From assembly GCA_946480475.1 (NCBI GenBank), contig CAMLJM010000035.1:1-22149 (forward strand): a stretch of DNA of 22,149 nt, read 5' to 3'. The notes beneath the pieces were generated by a model. That model was not told the DNA's origin and did not search any database. It was given only the letters and a program-made list of their open reading frames with translations. Numbering within the stretch: the first letter of the stretch is position 1; every line of letters begins with the position of its first letter. Of this stretch, positions 21,517 to 22,149 are shown in pieces. The stretch comes from an uncultured Alphaproteobacteria bacterium (GTDB taxonomy: Bacteria > Pseudomonadota > Alphaproteobacteria > Micavibrionales > Micavibrionaceae). Made by a program: the position numbers and the translations under genes.

Positions 21517-22149
21517 TTAACGACTAAATAGCTTCTTAATGCCCTGCCAGGCGATATAGTAATCCTTCTGCAAGGTTCTGGATTTCAGTGCCTGCTGCGT
21601 AGGGCGGAAGATGTAGCGGCTTTCAAACATGAAGGCCATGGTGTTTTCCAGCTTCTGCGGCTTCAGGTCTGCTTCCATGGCTTTCTCTACCACTTTGGCA
21701 TCGGGGCCGTGACCAGACATACAGTTATGAATGGAGTATCCACCGGGCGCAAACGTGCCACCAGCTTCGCCCTCCTTACCATCATATATGCCTGTGATCA
21801 GGCCCATGAATTCACACATGATATTACGATGAAACCATGGCGGGCGGAATGTATTCTCCGCCACCATCCAGCGCGGCGGGAAAACAACAAAATCTACGTT
21901 TGCTGTGCCTGCCGGGTGGCTGGGCGATGTCAGCACTGTGTAAATTGACGGGTCAGGGTGATCGAAGCTGACCGAGTTGATCGTATTGAAATTGCTAAGG
22001 TCGTATTTGTAGGGAGCATAATTGCCATGCCATGCGACGACGCAGAGCGGTGAATGATCATATTCGCCACGCCAGACCTTGCCGCCAAATTTGGCGATGA
22101 CTTCGTGCGGGCCGTCGACATCTTCATAAGCAGCCACCGGATACAGGAA
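21517..22149 (-). CDS. hmgA: Homogentisate 1,2-dioxygenase (C-terminal part; 5' end outside window)
   Basis: The frame stays open to the window edge, so about the last 210 residues of a ~430-residue enzyme are present; the GTG at 22137 is an internal Val codon. The sequence is highly typical: [71 protein letters not shown]. Iron ligands correspond to the His in WFHRN, the Glu in CEFMGL and the His in SGHGPDA. The enzyme opens the ring of homogentisate to maleylacetoacetate in tyrosine and phenylalanine breakdown. Partner genes (maleylacetoacetate isomerase, fumarylacetoacetase) are not in the window and may lie upstream. Confidence 0.97.
   Translation of the reverse strand, partial: FLYPVAAYEDVDGPHEVIAKFGGKVWRGEYDHSPLCVVAWHGNYAPYKYDLSNFNTINSVSFDHPDPSIYTVLTSPSHPAGTANVDFVVFPPRWMVAENTFRPPWFHRNIMCEFMGLITGIYDGKEGEAGGTFAPGGYSIHNCMSGHGPDAKVVEKAMEADLKPQKLENTMAFMFESRYIFRPTQQALKSRTLQKDYYIAWQGIKKLFSR

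Overview
The window looks like chromosomal DNA of a moderate-GC alphaproteobacterium. Supporting signs are the hom–glpX–recJ gene order, an N-terminally extended ribosomal protein S9, a class I PHA synthase, a LmtA-type membrane methyltransferase and an ornithine decarboxylase leader resembling the alphaproteobacterial speF RNA motif. A Rhodospirillales- or Micavibrio-like lineage is a guess; I cannot place it more finely. I saw no phage genes, transposases, CRISPR arrays or defence systems.

Layout. 1-1278 is the 3' end of a large RTX protein with a type I secretion tail. folB (1366-1722) and an O-acetylhomoserine sulfhydrylase (1719-3032, minus) converge with overlapping stops. An unrecognised gene (3191-3733) follows, diverging from the sulfhydrylase over a dyad-containing promoter region. 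rplM-rpsI (3933-4931) form the ribosomal L13/S9 operon, with a likely upstream mini-ORF and a strong terminator. 4932-5444 holds hairpins, one DnaA-box-like 9-mer, a 12-bp palindrome and a 30-codon gene closed by a near-perfect terminator. Next come a LmtA-like methyltransferase, an unknown gene and convergent phaC (minus). An OmpA-like lipoprotein runs into homoserine dehydrogenase, then a small unknown minus-strand gene, then glpX-recJ. A GDPD-fold protein that has lost its catalytic residues precedes tRNA-Glu(UUC) and a YihY/BrkB membrane protein. A DUF4139 secreted protein (minus) diverges from an ornithine decarboxylase–agmatinase pair. The window closes with a DUF6766 membrane protein and the 3' part of homogentisate 1,2-dioxygenase, both minus.

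Metabolic themes: methionine and threonine precursors (hom, sulfhydrylase), folate (folB), gluconeogenesis (glpX), carbon storage (phaC), putrescine synthesis (speC-like/speB) and tyrosine breakdown (hmgA). Most are housekeeping genes. The most interesting signals are regulatory: the decarboxylase leader with an embedded 19-codon ORF, three genes whose -10 boxes lie exactly six bases before the ATG (candidate leaderless mRNAs), and the mini-ORF before rplM. The GDPD-like pseudoenzyme is the most interesting protein.
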